A DNA stretch of 57,092 nt from Vicinamibacteria bacterium. Its GTDB lineage: Bacteria > Acidobacteriota > Vicinamibacteria > Fen-336 > JAGNNV01. Of the stretch, positions 1 to 8,467 are shown in pieces (position 1 is the first letter of the stretch; every line of letters begins with the position of its first letter). The stretch is taken from NCBI GenBank assembly GCA_019694155.1, contig JAIBCN010000221.1, positions 1-57,092 on the forward strand, in the 5' to 3' direction. A program made the position numbers and the translations under genes. The notes under the pieces are model-generated. The model was not told the origin of the DNA, searched no databases, and was given only the letters and a program-made list of their open reading frames with translations.

Positions 1-910
1 CCATGGGAGAGTGGGTTTGATCGAGCACCGACAGCAACGTACCTCGGGGAGAGCCATCGATCAGGTTCTCGACGAGTTCGAGATTCCGCCGCGTCGACTC
101 GTCGAGGATCAGCACGTCGCCGTCGTCGCGCTGGGTGAGCGACGTGACGTGGGAAAGTTCGCGCTTCTGCGTGGACTTGAGATAGAGAAGCAGCGCGCCC
201 GCGGCTGTCGCGGCCTCGGGCATGCGCTCGCAGCCCATGGCCTCGAGGTTGATCACGCCGAAGTGGCGGAGCAGTTCCTCTCTCGCGCGCTTGGCGTCGA
301 ACTCCGAATCGAGTTCGAAGACCGACGCTCCGATCTTCGCGGTGTCGAAGTGATCGGGCTTCGCGACACCCTCGGGCCACAAGAGTTCCCGGGGGCCGAT
401 CGCGAGGAGGTCGTCGAAGAATGCCTCGACCCGGCCTTCGCCCCGACGCTCGAACACGAAGAACTCGCCGGAGACGGGATCGATGACGGCGGCGCCCAAG
501 GCCGACCGGCCCGGATAGCAGGCCGCGATGCGCGAAGCCTGGGCCAGGGGCGACTCATCGTCGATGAACGTGCCTGGAGTGATGACGCGGACCACGCCGC
601 GCTTGACCACTCCTTTCGCGCCCTTCGGATCCTCGAGCTGCTCGCCGATCGCGACGCGGTGTCCCTTCTCGACGAGCGAGCGAACATAGGCGTCGAGGGC
701 GCGAACCGGAACGCCGCACATGGGAATGGGGTCGCCCGTGGAGTCCTTCGCGCGCGAGGTCAGAGCGATATCGAGCAGCGGAGCCGCAATGGTCGCATCC
801 TCGAAGAAGAGCTCGTAGAAGTCGCCCATCCGGAAGAAAAGCAGCGCGCCCGGATGTTCCGCCTTCATGCGGTGGTACTGCTGCATGGCGGGGGTGGGCG
901 TCACGGACAT
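1..910 (-). CDS. mutS: DNA mismatch repair protein MutS, N-terminal part (cut by window edge)
   Basis: Partial gene: the ATG at 910 and about 303 codons are present and the frame runs open past the left edge. MutS binds mismatched DNA and recruits MutL. The N-terminal mismatch-recognition domain is visible: the GDFYELFFEDA segment carries the F-x-E mismatch-wedge motif at Phe31 and Glu33, followed by PMCGVP near residue 62 and the connector domain with AIGEQLEDP. The ATPase domain lies outside the window. It is divergent from tsaB with an 84-bp gap. The start is the first ATG that leaves the conserved N-terminus (MSVTPTPAMQQYHRMK) intact. Family assignment is secure; completeness cannot be judged. 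Confidence 0.95.
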   Translation of the reverse strand, partial: MSVTPTPAMQQYHRMKAEHPGALLFFRMGDFYELFFEDATIAAPLLDIALTSRAKDSTGDPIPMCGVPVRALDAYVRSLVEKGHRVAIGEQLEDPKGAKGVVKRGVVRVITPGTFIDDESPLAQASRIAACYPGRSALGAAVIDPVSGEFFVFERRGEGRVEAFFDDLLAIGPRELLWPEGVAKPDHFDTAKIGASVFELDSEFDAKRAREELLRHFGVINLEAMGCERMPEAATAAGALLLYLKSTQKRELSHVTSLTQRDDGDVLILDESTRRNLELVENLIDGSPRGTLLSVLDQTHSPM

Positions 911-955
911 GGGCGTCTCTGGTTTCAATCCGGGGGCGAGGGTCGAGGGTCGGCG

Positions 956-963
956 AGTATAAG
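956..963. promoter_or_regulatory. Overlapping -10-like elements of the mutS/tsaB divergent region
   Basis: The 84-bp gap between mutS (minus) and tsaB (plus) is GC-rich except for one AT-rich core. It reads TATAAG on the plus strand (958-963) and TATACT on the minus strand (961-956). Both are good sigma-70 -10 hexamers, so the two promoters may overlap. No convincing -35 hexamer is seen at 16-18 bp on either side, which keeps this tentative. Confidence 0.35.
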
Positions 964-994
964 CTCCGTCTCTTCAGTGTCTTCCCTAGCTCGG

Positions 995-1693
995 TTGCCC
1001 ACCGCCCCTCTCATCCTGGCCCTCGACACGTCCTCCTCGACAGGCAGCGTCGCTCTCTCCAGGGCCGGCTCCCTGCTGCGTTCAAGCGCGTTCGAGGCCG
1101 ACCACGGCCATTCGCAACGGCTGTTGCCGGCGATCGAAGAACTCTTCAGGGACGCGGGGCTGAGGGTGGGCGACGTCGACCTCTTCGCGGTCGTGATCGG
1201 CCCCGGTTCGTTCACGGGGCTGCGCGTGTCCCTCGCGAGCGTCCGGGGACTCGCGGGAGACAAGCCCTGCTTCGGCGCCCTCGCCACCGATGTCGCGGCG
1301 TGGGCGGCGCGCGGGCGCGGGTTGCGGGTCCTCGCCATGACCGACCTCTTTCATGGCGAGGTCTTCGCAAGCGTCCATGACGACGCCTCTGTGCTGATCT
1401 CGAACCGCGAATCGGGCGATGTCGCGGCCGTCCTGTCCGCGCTGCGGGGTTTCCTGACCTCGCCAGCGGTGGCGATCGGATCGGCGGCGACGAAGCACGA
1501 GAAGGAGATCGAGGCGGCCCTTCCGGGCGTGCGGGTCCTGGGCCTGGAGGGCGGTCTCGCCCCGCACCTGGCCGGTCTCGCCGCCGTCAAAGCCTCCGCG
1601 GAGACGATTCAACCCGCGGGCGATCTGCTTCCTTTCTATCTGCGCGACCCGCTGACCCGGGGCCTCCTCAACTCTCAGCCGCGAGCCACGTGA
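995..1693 (+). CDS. tsaB: tRNA threonylcarbamoyladenosine biosynthesis protein TsaB
   Basis: TsaB is the TsaD partner required for the universal t6A37 modification of ANN-decoding tRNAs. The protein starts with the ASKHA fold signature LILALDTSSSTGSVAL, followed by HGHSQRLLPAIEEL and the family motif VIGPGSFTGLRV. The open frame continues far upstream, but that extension is antisense to mutS and has no family similarity. I therefore chose the TTG at 995, which puts the first beta strand about five residues from the start as in E. coli TsaB and gives 232 aa. A GTG at 977 is the alternative; neither has a clear Shine-Dalgarno. The stop overlaps the rimI start in GTGA, so the two are translationally coupled, a frequent bacterial arrangement. 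Confidence 0.92.
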   Translation: MPTAPLILALDTSSSTGSVALSRAGSLLRSSAFEADHGHSQRLLPAIEELFRDAGLRVGDVDLFAVVIGPGSFTGLRVSLASVRGLAGDKPCFGALATDVAAWAARGRGLRVLAMTDLFHGEVFASVHDDASVLISNRESGDVAAVLSALRGFLTSPAVAIGSAATKHEKEIEAALPGVRVLGLEGGLAPHLAGLAAVKASAETIQPAGDLLPFYLRDPLTRGLLNSQPRAT

Positions 1694-2196
1694 CCACGGG
1701 TCCCATCGAACCAGGCCCTGGGGGAATGGTGTTCGGCGGGGCCCGCCGGGACGATCTGGACGCCCTCGCCGCCATCGAGCGTGGCTCGCCGCAAGCCTGG
1801 ACTCGTGAGGCCATGGCCGCCGAGCTCGAAAACAACCCGCCCACGCTCTTCGTGCTGCGATCCCCGGCAGAGGTCACCGGGTTCGCGGTGATCCGCGTTC
1901 AGGGCCCGGACATGGACATCGTGAACCTGGCGGTGTCCCCGGAGCGGCGAGGACGCGGACTCGGCCGCTTCCTTCTCTCTTCCCTTCTCGACCACGCAGC
2001 CTCGATGGGCGTCCAAAGCGTGTTCCTGGAAGTTCGAGAGGGAAATCGGGGAGCGCTGGCGCTCTACCGAAACGCCGGATTCGAAGTGACCCAGAGGCGG
2101 CCGGGTTTCTACCGGGAACCCGTTGAAAGTGCGATCCTGATGAGGCTCGAAATGAGCCATGCGGCAGGGTTGAAAGGTCCAAGAAACGCGTGCTAG
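1690..2196 (+). CDS. rimI: GNAT acetyltransferase, RimI family (ribosomal protein S18 alanine N-acetyltransferase)
   Basis: This 168-aa GNAT protein has the acetyl-CoA-binding motif A as VNLAVSPERRGRGLGRFLL (R-G-x-G-L-G) and the C-terminal ALALYRNAGFEVTQRRPGFY typical of RimI, whose classical substrate is the N-terminal alanine of ribosomal protein S18. The GTG start at 1690 overlaps the tsaB stop by 4 bp. The tsaB-rimI order is conserved in many bacteria and supports the RimI name over a generic acetyltransferase. RimI-like proteins also acetylate other substrates, so the exact target is inferred. Confidence 0.85.
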   Translation: MTTGPIEPGPGGMVFGGARRDDLDALAAIERGSPQAWTREAMAAELENNPPTLFVLRSPAEVTGFAVIRVQGPDMDIVNLAVSPERRGRGLGRFLLSSLLDHAASMGVQSVFLEVREGNRGALALYRNAGFEVTQRRPGFYREPVESAILMRLEMSHAAGLKGPRNAC

Positions 2197-2199
2197 GGT
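2170..2199 (+). promoter_or_regulatory. Sigma-70-type promoter for the DUF465 gene
   Basis: TTGAAA (2170-2175), an 18-bp spacer, then TAGGGT (2194-2199) with an extended-10 TG one base upstream of the hexamer (TGCTAGGGT). The -35 box overlaps the 3' end of rimI. The inferred start near 2206 leaves a leader of about 70 nt ending in a strong ribosome binding site. Confidence 0.45.
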
Positions 2200-2275
2200 C
2201 GAAGTCCTGAAGCCACCTCCTCCCTTGACCTGAGGAGCGAATCTTCTTCTTCGACAGTAAATAGGAGGTCTCACG

Positions 2276-2494
2276 ATGCCGTCACTGAACGCCGTGACTC
2301 GGGAGTCGCTGCTCGCAAGCAACGAGGAGTACCGGAGGCTCTACGAGGAGCACACGGAACTTGAGAATCGTCTCAAGGCCCTCTCTGAAAAGGCAGTCCT
2401 GACCGACGCCGAACAGATCGAGGAATCGAAGCTCAAGAAGCTGAAGCTCGCCGGCCGCGACCGCATGGAGGAGATCGCGCGACAATCACACTGA
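2276..2494 (+). CDS. Small coiled-coil protein, DUF465/YdcH family
   Basis: The product is a 72-aa, charged, almost wholly helical protein. The run EEYRRLYEEHTELENRLKAL followed by LTDAEQIEESKLKKLKLAGRDRMEEIARQ is the typical DUF465 (YdcH-like) pattern of two antiparallel helices. The molecular function of the family is unknown. The start is fixed by a perfect AGGAGG at 2263-2268, 7 nt upstream of the ATG, so it is probably well expressed. It has its own promoter and a terminator-like hairpin 40 nt downstream, so it looks monocistronic. Confidence 0.8.
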   Translation: MPSLNAVTRESLLASNEEYRRLYEEHTELENRLKALSEKAVLTDAEQIEESKLKKLKLAGRDRMEEIARQSH

Positions 2495-2534
2495 CGCGCT
2501 CGTAAGACCGCACCGAGACGTACCCGGACGGCCC

Positions 2535-2573
2535 GACCCGCACCCGCCTGAGGGGTGCCCGGGTCGTTCTTTT
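2535..2573 (+). terminator. Rho-independent terminator after the DUF465 gene
   Basis: The stem GACCCGCACCC (2535-2545) pairs with GGGTG-CC-CGGGTC (2553-2565), with a 2-nt bulge and a 7-nt loop. It is followed by GTTCTTTT (2566-2573). It separates the DUF465 gene from psd. Confidence 0.6.
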
Positions 2574-2596
2574 GCAGAAAGCAAGGACCCCTCGTT

Positions 2597-3247
2597 TTGA
2601 AGATCGCTCCCGAAGGCCTCCCCTTCATCGTCATCGCCATTCTGATCGCCGCTGTCGGCGCTTACTTCTCGTGGCGGGCCTTCGCCGTGCTCCTGGTCCT
2701 GGCGATCTTCGTGACCGCTTTTTTCCGCGATCCATTCCGTGAGATTCCCCAGGGCAAGGGGCTCGTGGTTTCGCCCGCCGACGGCAAGGTGGTGCTGATC
2801 GTTCCCACGCCGGACGGCCACCCCGCGGGAAAGGGCTCGACCCAGATCTCGATCTTCCTCTCGGTGTTCGACGTGCACATCAATCGAGCGCCCATCGCGG
2901 GGCGGATCACCGACGTGGTCTACAACAAAGGCGAGTTCCTCCCCGCCTTCGATGACAAAGCCTCGCTTCGAAACGAGCAGAATCGGGCCTTCATCGAGGG
3001 CCCGGAGGGCCGGGTCGGGTTCACGCAGATCGCCGGTCTCATCGCCCGGCGCATCGTCTTCCGGAAGAAAGCGGGCGACGTTGTGGCGCGGGGCGAGCAG
3101 GTGGGCCTCATCCGCTTCGGATCGCGCACCGACATCTTTCTCCCCCAGGGCACGACCATCGACGTCAAGGTCGGCGACCGGGTGAGCGGCGGCAGTTCGG
3201 TGATCGCGCACCTCCCCGAGCCGCCCGCGAAGAGCTCGACGCCATGA
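2597..3247 (+). CDS. psd: Phosphatidylserine decarboxylase, small (type II) form
   Basis: The enzyme decarboxylates phosphatidylserine to phosphatidylethanolamine at the inner membrane. The 216-aa protein has an N-terminal hydrophobic hairpin (about residues 10-45), then FRDPFREIP, SPADGKVV, the conserved FLSVFDVHINRAP, and near the C-terminus VSGGSSVIAHL. That last segment contains the Gly-Ser autocleavage site that forms the pyruvoyl cofactor. The frame allows a GTG at 2555, but that codon lies inside the terminator hairpin. I prefer the TTG at 2597, preceded by AAGGA at 2583-2587 and giving the usual MKIAPEGLPFI start. It overlaps pssA by 4 bp. Confidence 0.93.
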   Translation: MKIAPEGLPFIVIAILIAAVGAYFSWRAFAVLLVLAIFVTAFFRDPFREIPQGKGLVVSPADGKVVLIVPTPDGHPAGKGSTQISIFLSVFDVHINRAPIAGRITDVVYNKGEFLPAFDDKASLRNEQNRAFIEGPEGRVGFTQIAGLIARRIVFRKKAGDVVARGEQVGLIRFGSRTDIFLPQGTTIDVKVGDRVSGGSSVIAHLPEPPAKSSTP

Positions 3248-4041
3248 CCATCACCGACCGCCTCAAGCAGCCCGGGCTCAAGAAGGGCGCGGCGCTGCTG
3301 CCGAGCCTGTTCACCATCGGGAACCTCTTCCTTGGCTTCTCGGCGATCATCTACGCGCTCCGGCTCGAGTTCGAGATGGCGGCCCAGCTGATCGTGGTGG
3401 CGGTGATCTTCGACATGCTCGACGGGCGGATCGCGCGCATGACCGGCACCACCTCCGAGTTCGGAGCGCAGCTCGACAGCCTCTCCGACATCGTCTCGTT
3501 CGGTGTCGCCCCCGCCATCATCGCCTACCAGTGGGGCCTCGCCACGCTGCACCGGTCCTTTCTGGCCGCCTTCTTCTTCGTGATGTGCGCGGCCATCCGC
3601 CTCGCCCGGTTCAACGTCCAGCGAAAGGTGGTGGACGGGCGCTACTTCGTCGGCCTGCCCTCGCCGGCCGCCGCCGGGTTCGTCATCTCCATCATCTACT
3701 TCCGGCCCGAGCCTCTCAACGACCGGGTGGGCGCCGCCTTCACCATGATGCTCCTGGTGATCGGCGCCTTCCTGATGGTGAGCACTCTTCGCTACTGGTC
3801 GTTCAAGACGTTCGATCTCAGGAGCCGCCGCAGCTACTTCGCCATGGTGGGCATCGCGGCGCTTCTGGCCCTCATCGCGACCGAACCGGCCTGGGCGCTC
3901 CTCCTGTGGTCCTGCGGCTACACCGCGTCCGGCCCCGTCGCGTACCTCATCGGTCTGGTGCGGCGCAAGGGAGACGGAGGAGGGGCGCCCGTCACTGAGC
4001 CCCCCGCGCCGCAGCCCGAGCCCACGATCGCGACGCCCTGA
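3244..4041 (+). CDS. pssA: CDP-diacylglycerol-serine O-phosphatidyltransferase
   Basis: This membrane enzyme makes phosphatidylserine from CDP-diacylglycerol and serine, directly supplying Psd. The CDP-alcohol phosphatidyltransferase signature D-G-x2-A-R-x8-G-x3-D-x3-D is complete in DGRIARMTGTTSEFG and AQLDSLSDIVSFGVAP (about residues 59-90). Several membrane helices follow, for example LLVIGAFLMVSTL and YFAMVGIAALLALIA. At 265 aa it matches the type II PssA length. The ATG at 3244 overlaps the psd stop (ATGA), so the two are translationally coupled, the common psd-pssA arrangement. The C-terminus is proline-rich and not conserved. Confidence 0.95.
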   Translation: MTITDRLKQPGLKKGAALLPSLFTIGNLFLGFSAIIYALRLEFEMAAQLIVVAVIFDMLDGRIARMTGTTSEFGAQLDSLSDIVSFGVAPAIIAYQWGLATLHRSFLAAFFFVMCAAIRLARFNVQRKVVDGRYFVGLPSPAAAGFVISIIYFRPEPLNDRVGAAFTMMLLVIGAFLMVSTLRYWSFKTFDLRSRRSYFAMVGIAALLALIATEPAWALLLWSCGYTASGPVAYLIGLVRRKGDGGGAPVTEPPAPQPEPTIATP

Positions 4042-4058
4042 GCGGGAACGAAGTCGCC

Positions 4059-4478
4059 TTGAACAAGCGCCCGCTCATCGGCGTCGGCGCGGTGGTCTTC
4101 GGCGCCGGCGAAGAGATCCTCCTCATCAAGCGCGGAAAGGCCCCGAACTACGGCCGCTGGATGGTGCCCGGTGGGACACTCGAGTGGGGTGAGACGCTCG
4201 AGGAAGGGGCGATCCGCGAGGTTCGCGAGGAAACCGGCATCGAAATAGAGATCGAGGCCTTCGTCGAGATCATCGAAGCCATGACGCCCGGCGAGGACGG
4301 GTATCACTTCGTGATCATGGACTACGCCGCTCGCGCGGTGGGCGGGACCCTGGCCGCGGGCTCGGACGCTCTGGAAGCGGTGTGGGTAGCGCCTCAAGCC
4401 CTGCGCGACTTCGACCTCACGCCGGAGCTCCTTCGCGTCATCGAGAAGGCCCGGCGCGCGACCAATCGCCGGCCCTGA
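4059..4478 (+). CDS. Nudix hydrolase
   Basis: A 139-aa protein with one complete Nudix box, G-x5-E-x7-R-E-U-x-E-E-x-G-U, read as GGTLEWGETLEEGA followed by IREVREETGIEI (about residues 37-62). This places the metal-binding glutamates correctly. Nudix enzymes hydrolyse nucleoside diphosphates linked to another moiety; the substrate cannot be read from sequence. It starts with TTG 17 nt after pssA and is probably in the same transcript. Its stop lies 11 nt from the converging sensor kinase stop, leaving no room for a separate terminator. Confidence 0.85.
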   Translation: MNKRPLIGVGAVVFGAGEEILLIKRGKAPNYGRWMVPGGTLEWGETLEEGAIREVREETGIEIEIEAFVEIIEAMTPGEDGYHFVIMDYAARAVGGTLAAGSDALEAVWVAPQALRDFDLTPELLRVIEKARRATNRRP

Positions 4479-4489
4479 CGCGCAGGGAC

Positions 4490-7447
4490 TCAGCCCGCGG
4501 CGAGAGGGAGCCGGAACACGGCCCGAGTGATCCCGCCGTCGCGCTCCAGCGAAGCGGAACCGCCCAGGTCCTCCGCCACCTTCTTCACCAGGGCGAGGCC
4601 GAGGCCCGACCCTTGCGTCTTGGTGGAGAAGAAGGGCTCGAAGAGCCGCGCGCGCGTCTCCTCGTCGAACCCCGGGCCCGTGTCCTCCACGATGAGTTCC
4701 GCGAACTCCCGGGCGGGAAGGCAGGAGACCCGGATCTCGCCCGCGCTCCCCACCGCCTGCACGGCGTTCTCGAAGAGATTCCGGATGGCCCTCTCGATGA
4801 GTTTGGTCTCGCCGAGAACGGGACAGTCCGGCCCGAAGCGGGCCTGGAGCTTCAGTCCTTCGGGGAGGACGTCCTGGTAGGGCTTGATCACGCTACGGGT
4901 CAGCGTGCTCATCTCCACGCGCTCGCTCCTGTCCACGGGCTCCCGCACGAAGGCCGCGAACTCCGAAGCGATGTCCCGCAGTTTCGTCACCGATTCCAGG
5001 ATCGTCCGCGTGCACACCGCGACCACCGATTCGAAGGCCTCCGAGACGATGCCGCTCGCCCGGTACGCGCGCTGCAGGTGCTCGGCGGAGAGCTGGATGG
5101 GCGTCAGGGGATTCTTCACCTCGTGGGCGACCTGGGCCGCCATATCCGCCCACGCGGCGAGACGCTCACGACGCTCGATCTCGCGCTGCTGGCGGGCGAG
5201 GTCGTGGGCCATGGTGTTGAAGGAATGCGCGAGTTCGCCCACCTCGTCTCCGGTACGCACCGGCACCCGCACGGAGAGGTCGCCGTGGGCGATGCGACGC
5301 GACGCTTCCGTCATCTCGAGAACGGGGCCCGAGATCCTGCGGGCCAGGAACCAGGCGAGCATGGTGGCGACGGCAAGAAGGGAAAGGGCGGCAATGCGCA
5401 TGCGCGTGTCCAGATCGTTCAGAACCGCGGCCACCTGGGCCTCGCGGTTCTGCAGGTTGACGCGCACGACCCCCGTGCGGCCCGCGGGGAGGACGAGCCG
5501 GGCGGAGACCGCCGAGGGCACGAGGCCGCCGGGGGGGCGGTGGAACATCATGTCCTCATCGGCAAGAACGAGCCGGCTGTAGGCATCCGAGGGGGCGAGT
5601 CTCGAAAGCAGACCCGCGTCCACGTCTTCCCGCACGTTGGTGGCCACGAGTTCGCCGGAATCGTCGAACAGCTCGAGGTCGTTGGACACGAGCGCCGCGA
5701 CCCACGAGATGGCGGCATCGGAGATAGCCAGGGGGCCGAGCACCTCGGCCTCCTGGAATGCCGAGAGGTCGCTCAGGGACTTTCGCGCGATGGCCGCGAT
5801 GCGTCGCGCCTCCGTCTCCGTCTCCGAGACCAGCCGTTGGGCGACGAAGTCGCGGACCAGGGTCTGGAAGAAGAAGAGCGAGAGAGCGGAAAGGGTGAGG
5901 AACGCCACGAACAGGCGGAAGGAATGGCGGCGGAACAATCCCAGGGCGGCCGCGCGCGTCCGCTCCCGGTTGCCGATCCACGCCCCGAGACCGAGAGCGA
6001 TGGCCACGAGGAGAAGCCCATCGACGAGGAGCCGCACCCCCACCGTCCGGCCGGGCGCGCTGGAGGCGGCGCTCGGCAGCTCGAACACGTAGGTCCTCTG
6101 GTCGACCGGCACCTCTATTCGAATCCCCCCCGCAGCCGCGGACGGGAAGGTCGCGGGGTCAGGAATCGCTTCGCCTCCCGCGCCGCGCATCGCGATGAGC
6201 CGAACGCCTTTCTCTTCCGAGAGCATGCGCAGGGCCATGTTGAGGTCGGAGACGGCGCCGATGCGCACCGCGCCGAGAAGCTCTCCCGAAGAGAGGAGGA
6301 GCCGCTCGGAAACCAGCCCTCGGGCCTGGGCGAGGTCGCCGATGTCGAGAAGCGTCGCCGAGCGAGTCCACGATCCGCTCGTGGGCAGGGGCGGCTTGGG
6401 ACCGCGCGGGACATCGCGCGCATACCGGCTCACCACCGTGCCGGACCGATCCAGCACCTCGACGAACGAGGGGAGGAAGGGCTGAGACAGGGTCGAGTCG
6501 GACCAGAGGTCGAAGGCAAGCTCCTCGGTGCCGAAGCGGCCGGCGGGCGAGGTTTCGAACAAGCGCGCCTGATCGATGACCCGCTCGGTGGCGGCAAGCG
6601 TCGATTCCAGGGGCCGAAGGTGCGCGCGCAGGACGGACTCCACTTCCCGCCGGGCGGCGTCGCGCTCCGCCGCGCGCGCCGCGAACTCCGCGATGAGGGC
6701 GGTCACGGAGAGCGCGGAGAGGATGCAGAGCAGAGCGAGAGCAAAGGGGCGCGGCCTCGCAAAGCCAAGCCGCGCGAAGCGGTAGGTCGCGCCCAGTGCG
6801 GACAGGAAGATCAGGAAGAGAACGAGCCCCGCCACGGGCAGGGTCGCCGGGGACGCCGAGGCGCCGTGGGTCTCGGGCGAGTGCGGGGAAATCCGGGCGA
6901 AGACGACCCCAAGAGCGGCGATGCTCTCGCGGCTGTGATCGCCGGAGGCGGGGACCGAACGGTCGGAGTAGTCGAGGCCGAGCTTCCGCGAGGGATCCAG
7001 GACGTCGACCACCTCGACGGAATCCCCCTCCCCGCGGCGGGTCTCGAGGAGGGGCGTGGAGACGAGGACGAACCAGGGCGCTGCGCCTTTTTCGGTGACC
7101 ACGAGCGCGGCGCGGGAGCGCGTCGCGGCCACGAAGCGGGCCGGCGCCGACGGGTCCACCTCGGGAAGGCGCAAAGGGTCGATGGGAGAGCCCACCCACG
7201 CCACCCGGCGGCTGTCCGCGTCGTAGACGCCGACACTCGACCCATCCTGCCGGTTGGCCTTGAGGAGGACGGCGAATATCTCGGCCCTCGACTGATCCGG
7301 CCTCAGGTCCCTCGCCACTTCGCCGGACAAGGCGATCGAACGATTGAGCAGGGCGAGCGCCCGATCGCGCGCCGCCTGCACCTCGTCCCCCCGGGCCGAA
7401 CCGGGGAGCCCCAGACCGAGTGCGAGGAAGAGGAGGGCAGTTCTCAC
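4490..7447 (-). CDS. Multi-domain transmembrane sensor histidine kinase (NtrY-like), last gene of the cox operon
   Basis: This 985-aa kinase has a signal-peptide-like N-terminus (residues 1-20), an extracytoplasmic region to about 200, then four further hydrophobic segments (about 203-222, 235-256 and two near 490-560) separating additional sensor regions. A last TM leads into a HAMP domain (ISGPVLEMTEASRRIAHGDL). The kinase core is complete: H-box with His775 in AHEVKNPLTPIQLS, N-box NLFENAVQA (Asn894), DTGPGF, FFSTK and GSGLGLALVKK. The architecture resembles NtrY/PAS-less nitrogen kinases. The GTG start overlaps the DUF420 stop (GTGA), so it is translationally coupled to the oxidase genes. 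No cognate response regulator lies nearby. Confidence 0.85.
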   Translation of the reverse strand: MRTALLFLALGLGLPGSARGDEVQAARDRALALLNRSIALSGEVARDLRPDQSRAEIFAVLLKANRQDGSSVGVYDADSRRVAWVGSPIDPLRLPEVDPSAPARFVAATRSRAALVVTEKGAAPWFVLVSTPLLETRRGEGDSVEVVDVLDPSRKLGLDYSDRSVPASGDHSRESIAALGVVFARISPHSPETHGASASPATLPVAGLVLFLIFLSALGATYRFARLGFARPRPFALALLCILSALSVTALIAEFAARAAERDAARREVESVLRAHLRPLESTLAATERVIDQARLFETSPAGRFGTEELAFDLWSDSTLSQPFLPSFVEVLDRSGTVVSRYARDVPRGPKPPLPTSGSWTRSATLLDIGDLAQARGLVSERLLLSSGELLGAVRIGAVSDLNMALRMLSEEKGVRLIAMRGAGGEAIPDPATFPSAAAGGIRIEVPVDQRTYVFELPSAASSAPGRTVGVRLLVDGLLLVAIALGLGAWIGNRERTRAAALGLFRRHSFRLFVAFLTLSALSLFFFQTLVRDFVAQRLVSETETEARRIAAIARKSLSDLSAFQEAEVLGPLAISDAAISWVAALVSNDLELFDDSGELVATNVREDVDAGLLSRLAPSDAYSRLVLADEDMMFHRPPGGLVPSAVSARLVLPAGRTGVVRVNLQNREAQVAAVLNDLDTRMRIAALSLLAVATMLAWFLARRISGPVLEMTEASRRIAHGDLSVRVPVRTGDEVGELAHSFNTMAHDLARQQREIERRERLAAWADMAAQVAHEVKNPLTPIQLSAEHLQRAYRASGIVSEAFESVVAVCTRTILESVTKLRDIASEFAAFVREPVDRSERVEMSTLTRSVIKPYQDVLPEGLKLQARFGPDCPVLGETKLIERAIRNLFENAVQAVGSAGEIRVSCLPAREFAELIVEDTGPGFDEETRARLFEPFFSTKTQGSGLGLALVKKVAEDLGGSASLERDGGITRAVFRLPLAAG

Positions 7448-7857
7448 ATCTGGTACAGCATCAGGTAGACGACGACGCCGGTGATCGAGACGTAGATCCA
7501 GATGGGAAAGGTCACCCGGGCGATTCTGCGATGAAGGTCGAAGCGCGCCTGGAGCGCGCGAGTCAGGGTGGCCACCGCGAGGGGCGCCGCCAGGGCCGCG
7601 AGCACGGTGTGAGTCAGAAGGATCCCGAGATACAGGGTGCGCACCGGCCCCTCGCCGGAGAACTTCACCGAGCCCACCTGGAAGTGATAACCGAGATAGC
7701 TCACGAGGAAGAGGACGGAGCACGAGAACGCGGCGAGCATCCAGCGCCGGTGCGTCTCCTTTCGCCCCTTCCTGATGCTCAGGTAGCCGTTCAGCAGACA
7801 GACGGCGGAGGTGAAGTTGAGCGCCGCGTTGACGGCGGGCCACAGGGGCGAGCTCAC
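7444..7857 (-). CDS. DUF420 membrane protein of the cytochrome oxidase cluster
   Basis: A 137-aa protein with four predicted membrane helices, including FSCSVLFLVSYLGYHF, ILLTHTVLAALAAPLAVAT and the C-terminal IYVSITGVVVYLMLY. It has the HRRWM and LHRRIARVTFPIWIYVS segments of DUF420 (CtaM/YozB-like) proteins, which occur beside haem-copper oxidase genes and are linked to oxidase assembly. His residues (Y-H-F, L-T-H-T) sit within helices, compatible with metal or haem handling. The GTG at 7857 overlaps the stop of the preceding gene and gives the usual DUF420 length. Confidence 0.8.
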   Translation of the reverse strand: MSSPLWPAVNAALNFTSAVCLLNGYLSIRKGRKETHRRWMLAAFSCSVLFLVSYLGYHFQVGSVKFSGEGPVRTLYLGILLTHTVLAALAAPLAVATLTRALQARFDLHRRIARVTFPIWIYVSITGVVVYLMLYQM

Positions 7858-8156
7858 GATGGATTCTCCCGACGGCGGAAAGAGAGGCGCTTGACACGCG
7901 AGCGCACCTGGGCGCGCAATGCGGGCGAGAGAGTCCATGCCGCGAGGGCGGCGACGCCGTAGGGGGCGAAGGCGAGGCCGATGATGGCGTAGTTCATGGC
8001 CTCGCGGATCTGGGGAGGCGACGAAGCCACCGCGTCACGGCAGAGCGAGCACTGCGCGGCCGCATCGGATGGGCCGGCGAGTTGAGCCAGGACGGCGAGG
8101 ACGGCGGCCGCGGCCGCGGGCCCGAGACGTCGCCAGTCGATGCGCGGCGAGCCCAT
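7854..8156 (-). CDS. Small CxxC membrane protein of the cox operon
   Basis: A 100-aa protein with an N-terminal signal-like segment (AAAAAVLAVLAQLAGPSDAAA), then AQCSLCRDAVASSPP, a Cys-x2-Cys motif predicted to face the periplasm. One more membrane helix follows (about residues 50-72) and a basic tail. Similar small CxxC proteins occur in cox clusters of several phyla and may help copper or thiol handling, but no function is established to my knowledge. The ATG at 8156 overlaps the stop of the subunit IV gene by one base (TGATG), and its own stop overlaps the DUF420 start. Confidence 0.6.
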   Translation of the reverse strand: MGSPRIDWRRLGPAAAAAVLAVLAQLAGPSDAAAQCSLCRDAVASSPPQIREAMNYAIIGLAFAPYGVAALAAWTLSPALRAQVRSRVKRLSFRRRENPS

Positions 8157-8461
8157 CAACGCACCGACAGCATGAGGACGGACCGGCTCTCGATCACGAG
8201 GACCAGGACCAGCGAGAGAAACAGGAAGGCGGCGATGCCGGCGGCGATCAGGCCGGATCGCTGGGTGCGCTTCAGCTCCATCCATTCGAAGACGAGGAGA
8301 GAACCCTGGGCGATCGCCGCGGGCATCACCACGAAGAACGCGAACGGCCTCGAAACCCCGAAGGCCACCGCACCCGCCGCCGCGAAAAGGCACAGGCTCC
8401 TGACCAGCATCCCGGCGATGCTGCGATTGGTCGGCCAGTACGGGCGAAGGGGGTCGATCAT
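8156..8461 (-). CDS. Cytochrome c oxidase subunit IV-type protein
   Basis: A 101-aa protein with three hydrophobic helices (LVRSLCLFAAAGAVAFGV, AFFVVMPAAIAQGSLLVFEW and the C-terminal IAAGIAAFLFLSLVLVLVI). This is the topology of the prokaryotic subunit IV (CtaF/CyoD-like) that packs on the oxidase core. Sequence similarity is weak, as is normal for this subunit, so the call leans on size, topology and position directly after subunit III. It starts with ATG at 8461, 6 nt after the upstream stop. Confidence 0.65.
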   Translation of the reverse strand: MIDPLRPYWPTNRSIAGMLVRSLCLFAAAGAVAFGVSRPFAFFVVMPAAIAQGSLLVFEWMELKRTQRSGLIAAGIAAFLFLSLVLVLVIESRSVLMLSVR

Positions 8462-8467
8462 GCTCGG

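Noticed and set aside
11..994. Open frame upstream of and in frame with tsaB
   Set aside because: It is antisense to the clearly recognisable mutS N-terminus and has no family similarity; the tsaB fold begins at about 1010.
4382..7468. Plus-strand open frame of about 1000 codons opposite the sensor kinase
   Set aside because: A GC-rich shadow of the kinase gene; the composition is Arg/Gly/Glu-rich with no domain, while the minus strand has all kinase motifs.
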